In this document: one piece after another, positions 22,841 to 33,879 of the stretch
Layout: each line of letters starts with the position of its first letter
Position numbering within the stretch: the stretch's first letter is position 1
Assembly: GCA_035772405.1 (NCBI GenBank)
Contig: JAYKKM010000262.1
Location: forward strand, 388,501 to 452,500
Reading direction: 5' to 3'
DNA length: 64,000 bases
Source of the DNA: Chrysogorgia sp. JL179-B06
Lineage: Eukaryota; Cnidaria; Anthozoa; Scleralcyonacea; Chrysogorgiidae
The notes under the pieces: generated by a model
What the model was told of the DNA's origin: nothing
The model's input: the letters and a program-made list of their open reading frames with translations, nothing else
The model's database searches: none
Made by a program: the position numbers and the translations under genes

Positions 22841-23200
22841 TCCGAAACGCTGCAGGATATTATCCAACCAATTATCATGACCTAATTGTCGCGTAGTTAA
22901 TTAAACACAGTACAATGGTTGTCTAGCACTTGTATGCATTTCAAATGTAGTTAAAAACGTAACACTATAACAAAACTGGTTAACATATATATCTTCGTAA
23001 AAGCGTGTTTAGTTTTGAGATTATGTAAGTGAAAAAAGTAACAAGTAAAAATTAAAATTTTATTGAAATTGTTTTTGTAGAGCTTTCCCTTGTTATGTTA
23101 AGTTTTAACAGCATGTGTTAATGAGAGCTTGAGATGTGAGAGAGTGAATGTGAGAGAGCTACAGCAGTGTATATATTAACACATCCAAACATTACTGTTA
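22841..23200. other. Intergenic, no gene seen
   Basis: AT-rich. A phrase TATATCTTCGTAAAAGCGTG recalls one near 16690. Nothing else is supportable. Confidence 0.35.
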
Positions 23201-23275
23201 TATAGTGACTGCCGCATAGGAAGTACATATATAAATTGAACCAGTATGTATTGTAACCTTCGCTCTCCATCTGAG

Positions 23276-23347
23276 TCTCGGTGGCTCAATGGTTAGAGCG
23301 TCTCACCAGCAATCAGACGGTTACAGGTTCGATTCCTGTCCAGGACT
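23276..23347 (+). repeat. tRNA-like sequence, probable SINE head
   Basis: A D-arm GGCTCAATGGTTAGAGC and a perfect T-arm ACAGGTTCGATTCCTGT are present, giving good A and B boxes for Pol III. The acceptor stem GTCTCGG/CCAGGAC has one mismatch and the anticodon loop is not standard. The same flanks (TATAGTGACTGCCGCATAGG upstream) occur with a more decayed copy at 10970-11090. It is therefore a dispersed tRNA-derived repeat, not a single-copy tRNA gene. Confidence 0.65.
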
Positions 23348-23359
23348 CACAATCATTTT

Positions 23360-23620
23360 CTCAAAAATAGGACTGGATCGAGCTTTCTATTGTATCTGAG
23401 GGTTGCATAATGTAAATTGACGAGAGATCATTACGATCACTCCGAGTTTGCAAGCAAATCAAACTGTGACGCTCGGCGCAAAATAGGTTTAGTGTCTGGC
23501 CAATATACTGTTTCTTTGTTAACATTAAATGCATAAAATCTTGAACCTAATTTGACGTCTCATATTAGGCTTCTCTCACTGTATAATTAGAGCCAACGGC
23601 GGCCATTACTAAGGGACCAA
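23360..23620 (-). mobile_element. Partial copy of the hairpin MITE at 63173-63700
   Basis: It shares CTCAAAAATAGGACTGGATC and, further on, the block around AACCTAATTTGACGTCTCAT with the complete element near the window end, in inverse orientation for the inner part. One terminus is fused to the tRNA-like repeat. Confidence 0.6.
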
Positions 23621-24322
23621 TGTCGCAGAAAATCTGTAGGTAGGTCATTAATCGATCGTTTTACCCAGTAATTTGAAAAATATCTTCTGGTCCTCTTTAT
23701 AGTAAAATTATTTATTTTGTCGATGGTAAGAGTACATAATCCAACAGAACAAAAATAGGTTCCTCGACTGCTGCTTATAACTACCGTACTGGCCAATATA
23801 TAGTACATCAAATATCCTAAAATTAGGAATGTAGTGTAAAAATGCTAATATAATATTATAAAAACGTTGGTGTACTGCCGAAATAATCTGTAGGAGGTCT
23901 AACGACGTATCGAGTGAAGGCCAATTCATATTTCACTCTCTGACGAAGGGGCTTCGCTCCAAAATAAATTCGTGTTTCAGGGAGGAGTGAAGGCACGGAG
24001 CCAAATTATTGTTCTCTGGCAAAGTTTTATGTACTTCCAACGGTATTAGTACCTTCACATTTCACACTCTGACGAAAGGGCTTCGCTCCAACATAAATTC
24101 GTGTTATATAAATAAATTCAATATTTTTTCAGGAATATCTTAGCCTGCATGCAGTAATGTTTCCTCAAACCCTGGTCCCTACAGAAAGCCTAATCTTAAG
24201 TCTCCTTGCAGAGAGTGCTGTAAGAATGTCAAACAAACTAAGACTCCATTATTTGTGATCTGAATGTAACACTTCATGGTTTCATACAAGCTGTCTAGCT
24301 GTATCTTCAAGTACTACTTATA
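23621..24322. other. Repeat debris, including a CGAAACGTTAGAC-family arm
   Basis: A left arm of the hairpin MITE family lies at about 23865-23935. Short direct repeats of CTCTGACGAAGGGGCTTCGCTCC type occur at 23938 and 24067. No gene is seen. Confidence 0.4.
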
Positions 24323-24859
24323 GGGGCCGATTATATGAAAGTTTTCAGCCCGTTTGTAACTTTAGCCGGGCTGAAAAGTCAGCCCGGCGTCGTGGTCAAA
24401 GTCATGTAAAAACAAATTTGCGATTACATGATGATAGTTTCAGCCCGATTTTACCAACCGGGCAAGGATTTTCAGTTCAACAAACCGGGCTGAAAAATTC
24501 CATATAATCGCAAATCATAATTTTAAACCGGGCTGAAATTATTGGAGCATAAATATCGTCTTTTTCTACCAGTCGTTGTTCTCTTTGAAGATAGGTATGC
24601 TGCCAAAATCAAGTTCCTTTTGGCTTCTAACAGCTTGTACGCAATCACTATGCCATTCAGTTGAAAAAGAAGAGCAAGCAGCACACTGAACTGGGAAAAT
24701 ACGAAAAGAGCCATTTTCTTCATGTTGCGTGGCGCCATTTTGAAAAGATTTACCGCGAAAAATATGGATTTCAGCCCGGGTTGAAAATCACCATATAATC
24801 GATGCAAATTTCAGCCCGGTTAAAGTTACAAACGGGCTGAAAACTCTCATATCGGCCCC
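24323..24859. mobile_element. Second GGGG...CCCC MITE, related to 10076-10707
   Basis: The ends are GGGGCCGATTATATGAAAG and its complement. The flanking triplets are ATA and TTA, a decayed TTA duplication. Inverted TTTCAGCCCG/CGGGCTGAAA blocks are repeated about eight times inside. No transposase is visible. Confidence 0.75.
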
Positions 24860-25470
24860 TTAGAGTATCCGAACATCGACCGCACCTACACTACATGTGT
24901 TTTATCTGAGTATATATATGTAAGCGACTAGTGGACTCGACGTCCTCCAACTTCATGGACTCGTCCTCCAATGCAGTTTCCGAAGTTGCTGATCACAGCT
25001 TTCTTAGTTACAACATTAGGGAATAATAATTGTAAGAAACATATTACGGAAAACTTAAACATCAATAGCTTGCCGAATAGATCTGTGGAGATTAATTTAG
25101 ACAGGAAACCGTAATTTTTATCAAACTTTTCCAAATTCTCAATTCCATGTCGAAGGATTCAAACTATTTCGTAGAGACAGGAAGAAAGGCGGACGTGCAG
25201 GTATATATGCTGTTTAGTCAATGAGAACATTGTTACACAACAAAGGAAAGTTGCATGCAAATCAATGGAGAATATTCTTGAATTGCGTATTGCTCAGCGA
25301 TATAGTTTGCTGTGAAACCACCGTCGGTATAGACAATAGCACTTTCACTAGCGAACTGTTAAGGATATATTAGACTCGAAGCGTTTTATTATGCGAGAAC
25401 ATTGTTTCTATAATATTAGTCTGAATTAGGATATATTGCACCCTCTATGTAATAACAAACAGGGGAAATA
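24860..25470. other. Intergenic, no gene seen
   Basis: AT-rich with no recognisable coding motif or repeat relation to the rest of the window. Confidence 0.35.
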
Positions 25471-25475
25471 CTCGA

Positions 25476-25820
25476 CATATATGCGATATTTATGATATAG
25501 AATTTCTTATAAACATACCAACTAGGGTATCGGAAAACCGATGGTCTTGCCTTGATGTTATATATGTTGACTATAATGTTCCAGCTTTTATGAAAGACTC
25601 CTCTTAATGATCACTGTTTCGTTTACATTGTGTTAAATACCAAACTTATGCGATATTTATATGATATAGACTTTCTTATAAACATATACCAACTAGGGTA
25701 TCGGAAAACCGATGGTCTTGCCTTGATGTTATATATGTTGACTATAATGTTCCAGCTTTTATGAAAGACTCCTCTTAATGATCACTGTTTCGTTTACATT
25801 GTGTTAAATACCAAACTTAT
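25476..25820 (+). repeat. Tandem duplication, about 172 bp, of a LINE endonuclease segment
   Basis: The block beginning TATGCGATATTTAT and ending ACCAAACT appears twice in a row with minor differences. In one frame each copy reads PTRVSENRWSCLDVIYVDYN and then NDHCFVYIV, typical of the end of an APE-type endonuclease domain of non-LTR elements (the DH pair of the SDH motif). Confidence 0.65.
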
Positions 25821-26560
25821 GCGACCTAAATTCGAAGTTAACGTGAAACGCTCGTTGAAAAACTTCGACCAAGAAACTTTTCGTGATGATCTTAGCAGAA
25901 TGTATTTGACGAGACTGATAATGTCTATTGATGTTGGGAAAAACTTTATAATCAAGTTTTGGACGACAACGCGAGGCTCCCGTCAAAACGTTTTACAGGC
26001 ACTCGTTGATATAGCATCTAAATTTATAACCGCTGAAAAAATCGAAATAGCATGAGAGATAGCAGAGCGATTGACCCCTATACTCAGTATTAGGAACTAT
26101 TTAAAAACTGGAGATAACTACTCTGAGACATTAAAGAGTTACGAAAATCGTTTGAAATCTTTATATTAAGTTGATAAATAACACAGACAAAGCATATATG
26201 CAGTGAGAAATATATTTTGAAACTCTCGAAGGTTAATACCACCTGCATGTCCGGCTCAAGTATTGGCGCGCGGTATCAAGCAGCCAAATTATATGGAACG
26301 CCCTTCCGGATACAGTGAGGTTGGCAGAGAGTTAAGTGCATTGTTGACATTGACATCGACATTGATATCATTTCTACTTAGAAATGTTATAATTTTATTA
26401 CATAGAATTTATATTAGGATTACGATTTCTGTACATATTATATAATAGGATTATTTTAATTTTATATTATTTCTATTGTGGCAAGATATGGAAATGAACT
26501 CAGTGTAGCTAAGTGTATTTGTTCACGTTAAATAAAGATTATTGTATTGTATTTTGAACA
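25525..26560 (+). pseudogene. Internally deleted non-LTR retrotransposon (endonuclease end plus 3' end)
   Basis: After the duplicated endonuclease tail, an open segment to 26055 gives the basic linker that normally leads to reverse transcriptase (RPKFEVNVKRSLKNF). The RT domain is absent. Near 26283 a frame reads WNALPDTVRLAES, the usual C-terminal phrase of CR1/L2/RTE-like ORF2, followed by an AT-rich 3' UTR and AATAAAG with a TATTG-type tail near 26530-26556. So both ends survive and the middle is lost. Confidence 0.6.
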
Positions 26561-26574
26561 ATCTCCTAAATATA

Positions 26575-26760
26575 GGGAAACTTCGTATCATCTGGAAACT
26601 CATGAGCCTTATCGGCTGGAATGTCTTCTTCAGTTTCTCCCGAAGTGCCAAAAAATTTCTTTTCGATCGCTTGTTGCACGTCCTTGATCGTCATCATTAT
26701 TTTGGTAATCGTAGTTTTCTCTTCATTTAATTCGTTTGCAAGTTCAGCATCAGTTTAAGG
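26575..26760 (-). pseudogene. BEL/Pao gag-like remnant, copy 5 (N-terminal part)
   Basis: TTTCGATCGCTTGTTGCACGTCC and neighbouring blocks match the N-terminal coding part of copies 2, 4 and 6. It is followed in the same order by the spacer, tRNA-like segment and hairpin MITE, and belongs to a further copy of the composite module. Confidence 0.45.
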
Positions 26761-27376
26761 ATTCTTTTAACAAAGACACTTTGTGAGTACAGCTTCCACA
26801 CTTCGCCCCAAGTTGATCATCCGTTACCTCATTTTCGGTATCGAATCTTTCCAGTCACAGTTCACGTATAATTACGAAATTAGTCTGATGACCAATACCC
26901 CGGTTAGGTCAAGAAATTATGAACGCGACCTGGACAGTTTCTTACGCTTCGCCCATCGCTCTACATTTTTTCGGCGAAACTCACAAGCCACCTGAACGTT
27001 GTGAATATCACTCCGTAACCGCATCATATAATCATTATTGTAAAACTAAATCTCCACCATCATTTTAAACATGTTAAAGACTAGCTGGTTGCAAATATAT
27101 CGAGATTCGAGACTAGGAAACTCGAGGATTGCGTATGCAACTAGTCAGTGGACAATAGTAATTATTGTAACCTACAGCTACCTCAATAAATATTTAGATC
27201 ATCTGCCTGGTGGTTAGTAATCAGAAATGGTTTCAATGAAGACGAGCTACAGTGTAGCAAAGATTACGTTTCACATACTTTTAACTCAAAATAATAAACA
27301 AACTGCTGTGCTGCTGAAATACTGAATAGGTAACGTTTTGAGCGAAGGCTCTTCGTCCTTTCTTCTCTCTTCTTCT

Positions 27377-28732
27377 GTTCGACCGATGATAAACTTTATT
27401 TAAGCACGCTTACAACGACAACAAAAGCTGATTTCCACGATGGGCGTGTACACTACTATAAAACAGTTTATGTAAAGGAAAGGAAAGGAGGATATTGCAG
27501 CCTCCCCAGAACCCTCCGCCCCAAGGTAAAGCACCCTGGGAAGACTGCAGCATCCTCCTTAATGCAAAGGTTATTTAAAAGAATGTCATTATTTACAATA
27601 TGTTCCTATTTTACTTACATAACACTTACTCTAGGATATGAGTAGCGATTTTATTTTTAAAACATGTCAGGGTCTTGCTCTCTCTTATTTCCATGGGCAA
27701 AGAGTTCCATATAGATGCTCCATCATATAGGAAACTCTTTTTCATGTTATTGGTGCGTGGTTGTGGTAAACAAACAGTATTTGAAATGTTCCGAAGATTG
27801 TAGTCGGACTTCTCTTTCTTATAAGTAAAAAGCTTAGTAAGACTCTTTGATCCCATGTTATTTAAAACTTTGAACATGATCTTAGCTTTTGATTTTTTTC
27901 TTTGTATTTTAAGAGGCTGCCATTCTAAGGCATTTAATGCAATTTTGTGGTCAATCTCATTGCTCATATTTCCAATAATTCTAGCAGCTCTGTTATGGAG
28001 CTTTTGTAACCGTGTTGATTGAGTTGCACCAAATACATCCCACACTTCACAGCAGTAGTTAAAATACGGTTGAACAAGTGCATTGTATAGATGGAAAGAA
28101 GAGTGTGTCTGTCGACAAATTATCTTACATGTCGGAGAGCACCTAACCCTGATGTTATTTTCTTGCATATATATTCAGTATTACTTTTCCATTGGTCAAC
28201 AGTCACTCCTAGAGTTTTGCTTTCAAACACTTGTTTAATTGGTTTATTTTCTATACTGACATTTGGTTGTGAGTTAGAGACATTGCTAATCATTGGTTTA
28301 GAGCCGATTAACATAAACTCTGTTTTTGCTACATTCAGACTAAGTTTGTTGGCTATTAACCATTTCCTTAGATTTTCTAAGTCAGAATTCATTGCAATCT
28401 CAACATCATGTATTGTCTCACCAGAGGCTGTTAAGTTTGTGTCATCAGCAAATAATCGTGGTTTAGTTTCATTTAGACATTCAGCTAAATCGTTTATGTA
28501 TAATAAAAAGAATAGTGGCCCCAAGATCGAGCCTTGAGGAACACCACATTTAATTTTTCGCCCTGATGAGACAATGCCATTTATTTGACAGTTTTGGCTA
28601 CGTTCTTCTAAATATGATTTCAATAGGGATAATGCTTTCCCTTTGATTCCATATAGTTCTAATTTTTTTAGCAAAATTTGGTGATCGACTGTATCAAAAG
28701 CCTTTTTTCTGCGCTGATGATTAAGTGACATT
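27377..28732 (-). pseudogene. 5'-truncated CR1/L2-like LINE with reverse transcriptase
   Basis: On the minus strand, 28731-28120 encodes RT: AFDTVDH, CGVPQGSILGPLFF and the catalytic LFADDTNL. A frameshift near 28130-28165 moves the reading to 28168-27626, which carries the thumb and C-terminus (YNLRN, then SIWNSLPMEIR). The first half of ORF2, with the endonuclease, is missing. The element sits inside a hairpin MITE of the CGAAACGTTAGAC family, whose arms lie on either side. Not active as it stands. Confidence 0.85.
27486..27557 (-). repeat. Hairpin in the 3' UTR of the LINE
   Basis: GGAGGATATTGCAG pairs with CTGCAGCATCCTCC with two mismatches, enclosing a loop that contains a shorter CCCAG/CTGGG stem. 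It lies between the ORF2 stop and the 3' end of the LINE, where many LINE RTs recognise their template. A role in RT recognition is inference. Confidence 0.4.
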
Positions 28733-28810
28733 TACGTTTCACTCTCTAACGAAGGAAGAAGGTCGTTCACTCGAAACGTTAGACTTCCTATTCATTATTT
28801 TGACAGTAAA

Positions 28811-29219
28811 GCAACCTATTAGTATTTTTGATTGGTATTTAAATCAGGTCTTAGTTGGACTTCAGTCTGTTAATAAATAAAAAAACACTCCTTACCTCTT
28901 GACTTCTCGTTAACTTTACTGGTAGCTTAACTTGTAGCTCGACTTGTACCTTGATCTTATCACGTTCTCTTTCAAACAAACAATGGTTTACTTTGCATCG
29001 CCTACAGGAATTAAATAGCAGTCTCACGTGATTTTTGACGTCATCATTCTCAGATTTTCTTACATTAGGCTATTCTCATGTTAAACATTTTGAAATTCAA
29101 ATAATTTTTATTCATATACGAAACGTGCTTATATCCAGCCTGTGGGGATTTTACATGTTTGTTATCTTTGGATAATCATCTGAGAAAAATTGTAATATAT
29201 CTTGTTGTTCGAAAATTTC
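28811..29219. other. Module flank, no gene seen
   Basis: Shares ATTTTTGATTGGTATTTAAATCAGG and following text with 20716, 29855 and 33465. It is the downstream flank of the composite module. Confidence 0.4.
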
Positions 29220-29466
29220 ATCTTCATGCACTTTCCCCCCGCTAAAGTTCACAGGAAGTGACGTCAACGCAGGTAGACGCGATATTTTGCGGTGTGATTC
29301 AGCAATGAAATACAGCGAAAGTTTGGCTTTGAACTTTACACAGCCTGTTTAGACAAAATTCACTCAATTCCTAAACATTCACTGTTGAATAAAGTAGCAA
29401 AGTATTCCGTGTTTCTGCGTTGACGTCACTTCCTGTGAACTTTAGCAGGGGGAAAGGCATGAAGAT
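29220..29466. mobile_element. Hairpin MITE, about 247 bp
   Basis: ATCTTCATGCACTTTCCCCC at the left pairs with GGGGGAAAGGCATGAAGAT at the right. The inverted match continues through GCTAAAGTTCACAGGAAGTG and ACGTCAACGCAG, about 50 bp. No coding capacity. Confidence 0.7.
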
Positions 29467-29519
29467 AATACATTACAGCTTTTATACGTAGGCAGTGTCG
29501 CATACGAAAAGTGCTAAAA

Positions 29520-29860
29520 TACTGGTGTACTACTTCAATACTGAATAGAAGGTGTAACGTTTTGAGCGAAGGCTATTTCCTCTCTCCTTGAAGGCCGCGA
29601 AAGGACGTTCTCCTGACGTTTTAGTTTAATACGGAGAGCTGTTGTATTGCGGAGAAGCACTGAGAAACGTAGTGCAACAGCTCTCCGCCTTAGAAAATTC
29701 TCTTTCACAGGCTTAGAAGTCTCTGTGGAGGAGTTAGTCCTTCGTCAGAGAGTGAAACCGGTTAAGTGACATTTACGTTTCACTCTCTAACGAAGGAGGA
29801 AGGGCGTTCACTCGAAATGTTAGACTTCCTGTTCATTGTACAGCAACCTTTTAGTATTTT
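29520..29860. mobile_element. Hairpin MITE of the CGAAACGTTAGAC family, copy 2
   Basis: The left arm GTGTAACGTTTTGAGCGAAG lies at about 29549-29568 and the right arm TTAGACTTCCTGTTCATT near 29820. The internal text (ACAGCTCTCCG, AAGTCTCTG) matches the copies at 20395 and 33165. Confidence 0.7.
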
Positions 29861-30927
29861 TGATTGGTATTTGAATCAGGTCTTAGTTGGTCTTTAGTCT
29901 GTTAATGAATAAAAAACTTTCCTTACCTCTTGACTTCTCGTTATCTGTACTGGTAGCTTAACTTGTAGCTCGACTTGTAGCTTGGTCTTTACACTTTCAC
30001 TTTGCTCGCCTACAGGAAATTTAATAGCAGTCTCACGTGATCATTGACGTAATTATTCTCAGATTTCTTCCATTAGGGGCCAAAGGGACGAGAAAGGCTT
30101 TTCTTGGCTATTCTCTGAAATCCGACTATGGTGCTGTTATATGACGTATTTTTTCGCGAAACTTGTTTTTCATAATCTCATTTATACTGCTAAAGGAAAC
30201 TCCTTATTAACTCCATTTGTACTTTCAATAGAACGTACTATTTGCGACACGATAACAAATAATCGGCGAAGATAACAAATAATCGGGGTCTCATTGTTGT
30301 AATAACTATTAACAGTTTATATGGTATACTAAGAGGTCATCATAGCCTAGCTATCATATAAGCGACCTCATAACTCAAATTGTTCTAGTGTCAAAGTGAT
30401 CATTCGTGTTTGTTCAAATTCTCAATTATACAAACTGTGAATTTATGTTCATGTAGCAATGTGATATATCATTCAACGCGTAACTATATATAGTAATTAA
30501 GTTTGACAGCGCAAGCTATTAGGGAGAATAGAACGCTCTCATATGACAAGAAAGAGCATAGTTCGAACGTCCGCCTCCTGACACGAAAATATATTCGTGA
30601 ATATACGTTACATATAGCATAGATAAATAAAAGAATAAAACTCCAGACAAGTAGTGTTGCGTATTATTCTTTAACCTACTACATTTACATCATATATTCA
30701 TCAATGCTAACTGGATGCATGTAACAAGCATGCAGCTCAATATATAAATACTAGTTGACATCATATCACATAACTCAAATACCATCGTAACTAAATTGAA
30801 GTTCTGAGCCGAGCTCTGTAATCCTTTAGTTCTATTGTAGCAGTAATCAATTTGTTTTTAAAAATATTACAGCATAGCGATTATTTGCTTTGAAACTTGT
30901 GCTTTGGCAGAAGTACAAAGCTGTATA
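29861..30927. other. Intergenic, no gene seen
   Basis: The beginning is module flank. From about 30240 on there is AT-rich DNA with no open frame or motif that I can support. Confidence 0.35.
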
Positions 30928-31340
30928 TTATTATTATTATTATTATTATTATTAAACTTTATTTAGACACGGTAAAATCTACAGTATGGTACAAGAATAA
31001 CATTTTACAATAACAATTAACTAACATATTACTTACACTTATAGGCCAAATATACGGAGAAAATTTACACTAAGACTTTTATACTACTGATTTACAAGAT
31101 TGCCGTGCGGGAGTCCGTTTCATGATAGAAAATAAGATGTCAATTTCTCTTTTGAATTGACTAAGAGAGCATACTGCTCGTACATTTTGAGGTAACTCAT
31201 TCCACAACATTGCGCCGCTATAACTAAAACTTCGCTTACCGTAGTTCGTTCGCGGTTTTGGCACAAATAAAGTGTTTTCGGAGTTTCTCAAATTGTATCC
31301 AGTGCTGCGAGATTCAAACAAATCAGGGAGATATATATAT
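30928..31340 (-). pseudogene. 3' end of a CR1/L2-like LINE with (AAT)n tail
   Basis: On the minus strand an 80-codon frame (31321-31079) contains GYNLRNSENTLFVPKPRTN and AMLWNELPQNVR, the conserved tail of CR1/L2-type ORF2. A 3' UTR of about 130 bp and an (AAT)n tail at 30928-30953 follow. All of the rest is truncated. Confidence 0.75.
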
Positions 31341-31649
31341 AGACAGGAAGGAGTCGTCTTTCATGATAAAAGTCAGCGCCATATGTTGTTATAACCAAAT
31401 ACCGGGGATATAGCGCTGTAAGAAGTTATACAAATGTTTCCAGAAATATTGTTAGAATTTCCATCACGATATTTATCACACGGTATTGACCGTATTCGAA
31501 TTTCCTACGAAATCTCAATTGTTATTTGTCTCCACGCGCGCACGGCGGTCTCGGATGGTTAACAGAAGGCATTAATATAAATTGTTTTCTTAGCTTCTTT
31601 CGATAATACACTTTTGGCGCGTTTGTAGTCATTAACAACTATCCGTAAA

Positions 31650-31990
31650 AATCCCAAATATAGGAAAACTTCATATCATCTGGAAACTCAGCCTTATAGG
31701 ATCTCGGCGGAAAAAGACCTCGAAATCGGGTCCAATATGATACGATGCATTGAAGTGTGCGATCACGAGTTCTGGTGGCTTGGCCGTCTCTGTCGTCGTT
31801 CCCGCACACTTTCTTTTAAATCGTTGTTAAATCTCAAACGTTGAATTTGTTTCTTTAGTACATCACAGCTTTGGCCAGTTCAGTTTTGATCTCTTCGCCC
31901 ATGCTGAGACAACTTCTTCAGTTTCTCGCGCAGTGAAAATTTTCTTTTCTATCGCTGTCGCATGCTTTGGTAATCGAAATCTTCTGTCTG
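31650..31990 (-). pseudogene. BEL/Pao gag-like remnant, copy 6
   Basis: Matches copies 2 and 4 (blocks around AACTTCATATCATCTGGAAAC, CACACTTTCTTTTAAATCG and CGATCTCTTCGCCC-type text), heavily decayed. It is the first part of the fourth composite module, which ends with the MITE at 33165-33460. Confidence 0.45.
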
Positions 31991-32099
31991 CTGAAGATTT
32001 AAGGATTTCTTTTAACGATGACACTTAGTGATCCAGTACAGCTCCGCGCATTTTGCCCCAAGTTGCTCATCCGTTTCCTCATTCTCGAAATTTCACGGC

Positions 32100-32600
32100 C
32101 GTAGACTCTCTGTCTCTAGAGGTCGAAATCACCAGTACTTGTATCCCGTTGGAGATGCCGTGCATTATAGCGAATTTCCCTCCCCAAATATCAACGACAT
32201 AGCACTATTTAGTTTGGGTAGTCTCTCTGTCTCTAGAGGTCGAAATCACCAGTACTTGTATCCCGTTGGAGATGCCTTGTGTAGCTAATTTCCCTTCCCA
32301 AATATCAACAACATAGCACTATTTAGTTTGGGTAGTCTCTCTGTCTCTAGAGGTCAAAATCACCAGTACTTGTATCCCGTTGGAGATGCCTTGTGTAGCT
32401 AATTTCCCTTCCCAAATATCAACGACATAGTCACTATTTAGTTTGGGTAGTCTCTCTGTCTCTAGAGGTCAAAATCACCAGTACTTGTATCCCGTTGGAG
32501 ATGCCTTGTGTAGCTAATTTCCCTTCCCAAATATCAACAACATAGTTACTATTTAGTTTGGGTAGTCTCTCAGTCTCACGGCATAGTCACTATTTAGTTT
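32100..32600 (+). repeat. 114-116-bp tandem repeat, four copies plus a partial
   Basis: The unit contains GTCTCTCTGTCTCTAGAGGT, CACCAGTACTTGTATCCCGT and TTTGGGTA blocks. Copies start near 32107, 32223, 32337 and 32452. In the other modules the same text is single copy (for example 19545-19640), so this is a local expansion. Confidence 0.85.
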
Positions 32601-33004
32601 TGAATCTTTTATTTCATCTCAAAATTACACACAACATCTCGTCTCTCTCGCAATCATCGCACAGTCACTACTCACTCTGTGTCTTTCGGTATCGAATCAT
32701 TCCAATCACAGTTCTCGTGTAATTACGATATTAGTCTGATGACCAATATCCCGGTTAGGTCAAGAAGTTATGAACGCGACCTGGACAGTTTACGCTTCGC
32801 CCATCGCTCTACATTGTTTGCGATAATCAAGAGCGATCTGAACGTTATGCCCGTAACCTCATCATATACTAATCATTAGATATTGTAAAACTAAATCTCC
32901 ACCATCATTTTAAACATGTTAAAGACTATCTGGTTGTAAACATATCGAGATTCGAGATTAGGAAACTCAAGGAATACATAGGCCACGCCAGTCAATACAT
33001 GCAG

Positions 33005-33085
33005 CTACGACGTACGTCGATAAATAGTTAGATCATCTGCCTTGTAGTGATAAGGTCGCGGATTCGATTCCCGGCTGGAACTCAG
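33005..33085 (+). repeat. tRNA-like segment of module 4
   Basis: A B box GGATTCGATTCCCGGC is clear, and the A-box side is decayed (TAGTTAGATCATCTGCC). It is followed by the same CTCAGAAATGGTCTGAATGA text as the segment at 20180. Confidence 0.5.
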
Positions 33086-33164
33086 AAATGGTCTGAATGA
33101 AGACGAACTTCAGTAGCAAAGATTACGTCTCACATAATTTTAACTCAAGTACATAATAAACAAA

Positions 33165-33460
33165 CTGCTGTACTGCAATTGGAGGTGTAACGTTTTGAGC
33201 GAAGGCTCTTTGTCCTTTCTCCTATATATAACTCCTTCTGCCGCGAATGAGAAAGTGGAGAAGCGCTGAGGAATGTGAATACAACAGCACTCCTCTTGCA
33301 AAACTCTCTTTCGCATACTTGGAAGTCTCTGCGCAGGAGTGAGTCCTTCATCAGAGAGTGAAATATAAAGTAATATAATGCGTTTCACTCTCTAACGAAG
33401 GAGGAAGGTCGTTCACTCGAAACGTTTGACTTCCTATTCATTATTTTAACAGTACAGCAA
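33165..33460. mobile_element. Hairpin MITE of the CGAAACGTTAGAC family, copy 3
   Basis: The left arm includes GGAGGTGTAACGTTTTGAGC; the right arm includes CTCGAAACGTTTGACTTCCT and CTATTCATTATTTTAACAG. Same internal text as copies 1 and 2. Confidence 0.75.
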
Positions 33461-33714
33461 CCTTTTAGTATTTTTGATTGGTATTTAAATCAGGTCTTAG
33501 TTGGTCTTCAGTCTGTTAATGAATACAAAGCTCTCCTTACCTCTTGGCTTCTCCTTGCTACGTCTACATGACTTTTGCTTTTAGCTTGGCGCTTCACTTC
33601 CTGACTAGTTCCCAGGTCTCTATCGCTGTTTGTGTACTCTGCAGCAAATAACTTTTAGGCCAGGTTGCCTCTTACCATCCTTCGCTCAGAATTAAGGAGA
33701 ATCGTGAATTCAAT

Positions 33715-33860
33715 AGAACCCAACCCCAACACAACAAAGATCCTAACCCTAATCCGCCGCCTAATATGTTTTCTAACTCTAACCCCCCGCCTAATGTGTT
33801 TTCTAACCCTAACCCCCCCCCCCCCCCCCCCCCCGCCTAATGTGTTCTATTTTGAAATGT
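33715..33860. repeat. CCCTAACC-rich minisatellite with an 18-base C run
   Basis: About three copies of a roughly 30-bp unit (CGCCTAATGTGTTTTCTAAC plus CCTAACCC) are followed by a long C homopolymer. Shares CAACACAACAAAGATCCTAA with the repeat at 42277-42572. Confidence 0.6.
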
Positions 33861-33879
33861 CAGTTTCTAGACTGTAAAA

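Noticed and set aside
23276..23347. Functional tRNA gene
   Set aside because: Mismatched acceptor, irregular anticodon arm and repeated flanks show a tRNA-derived dispersed repeat.
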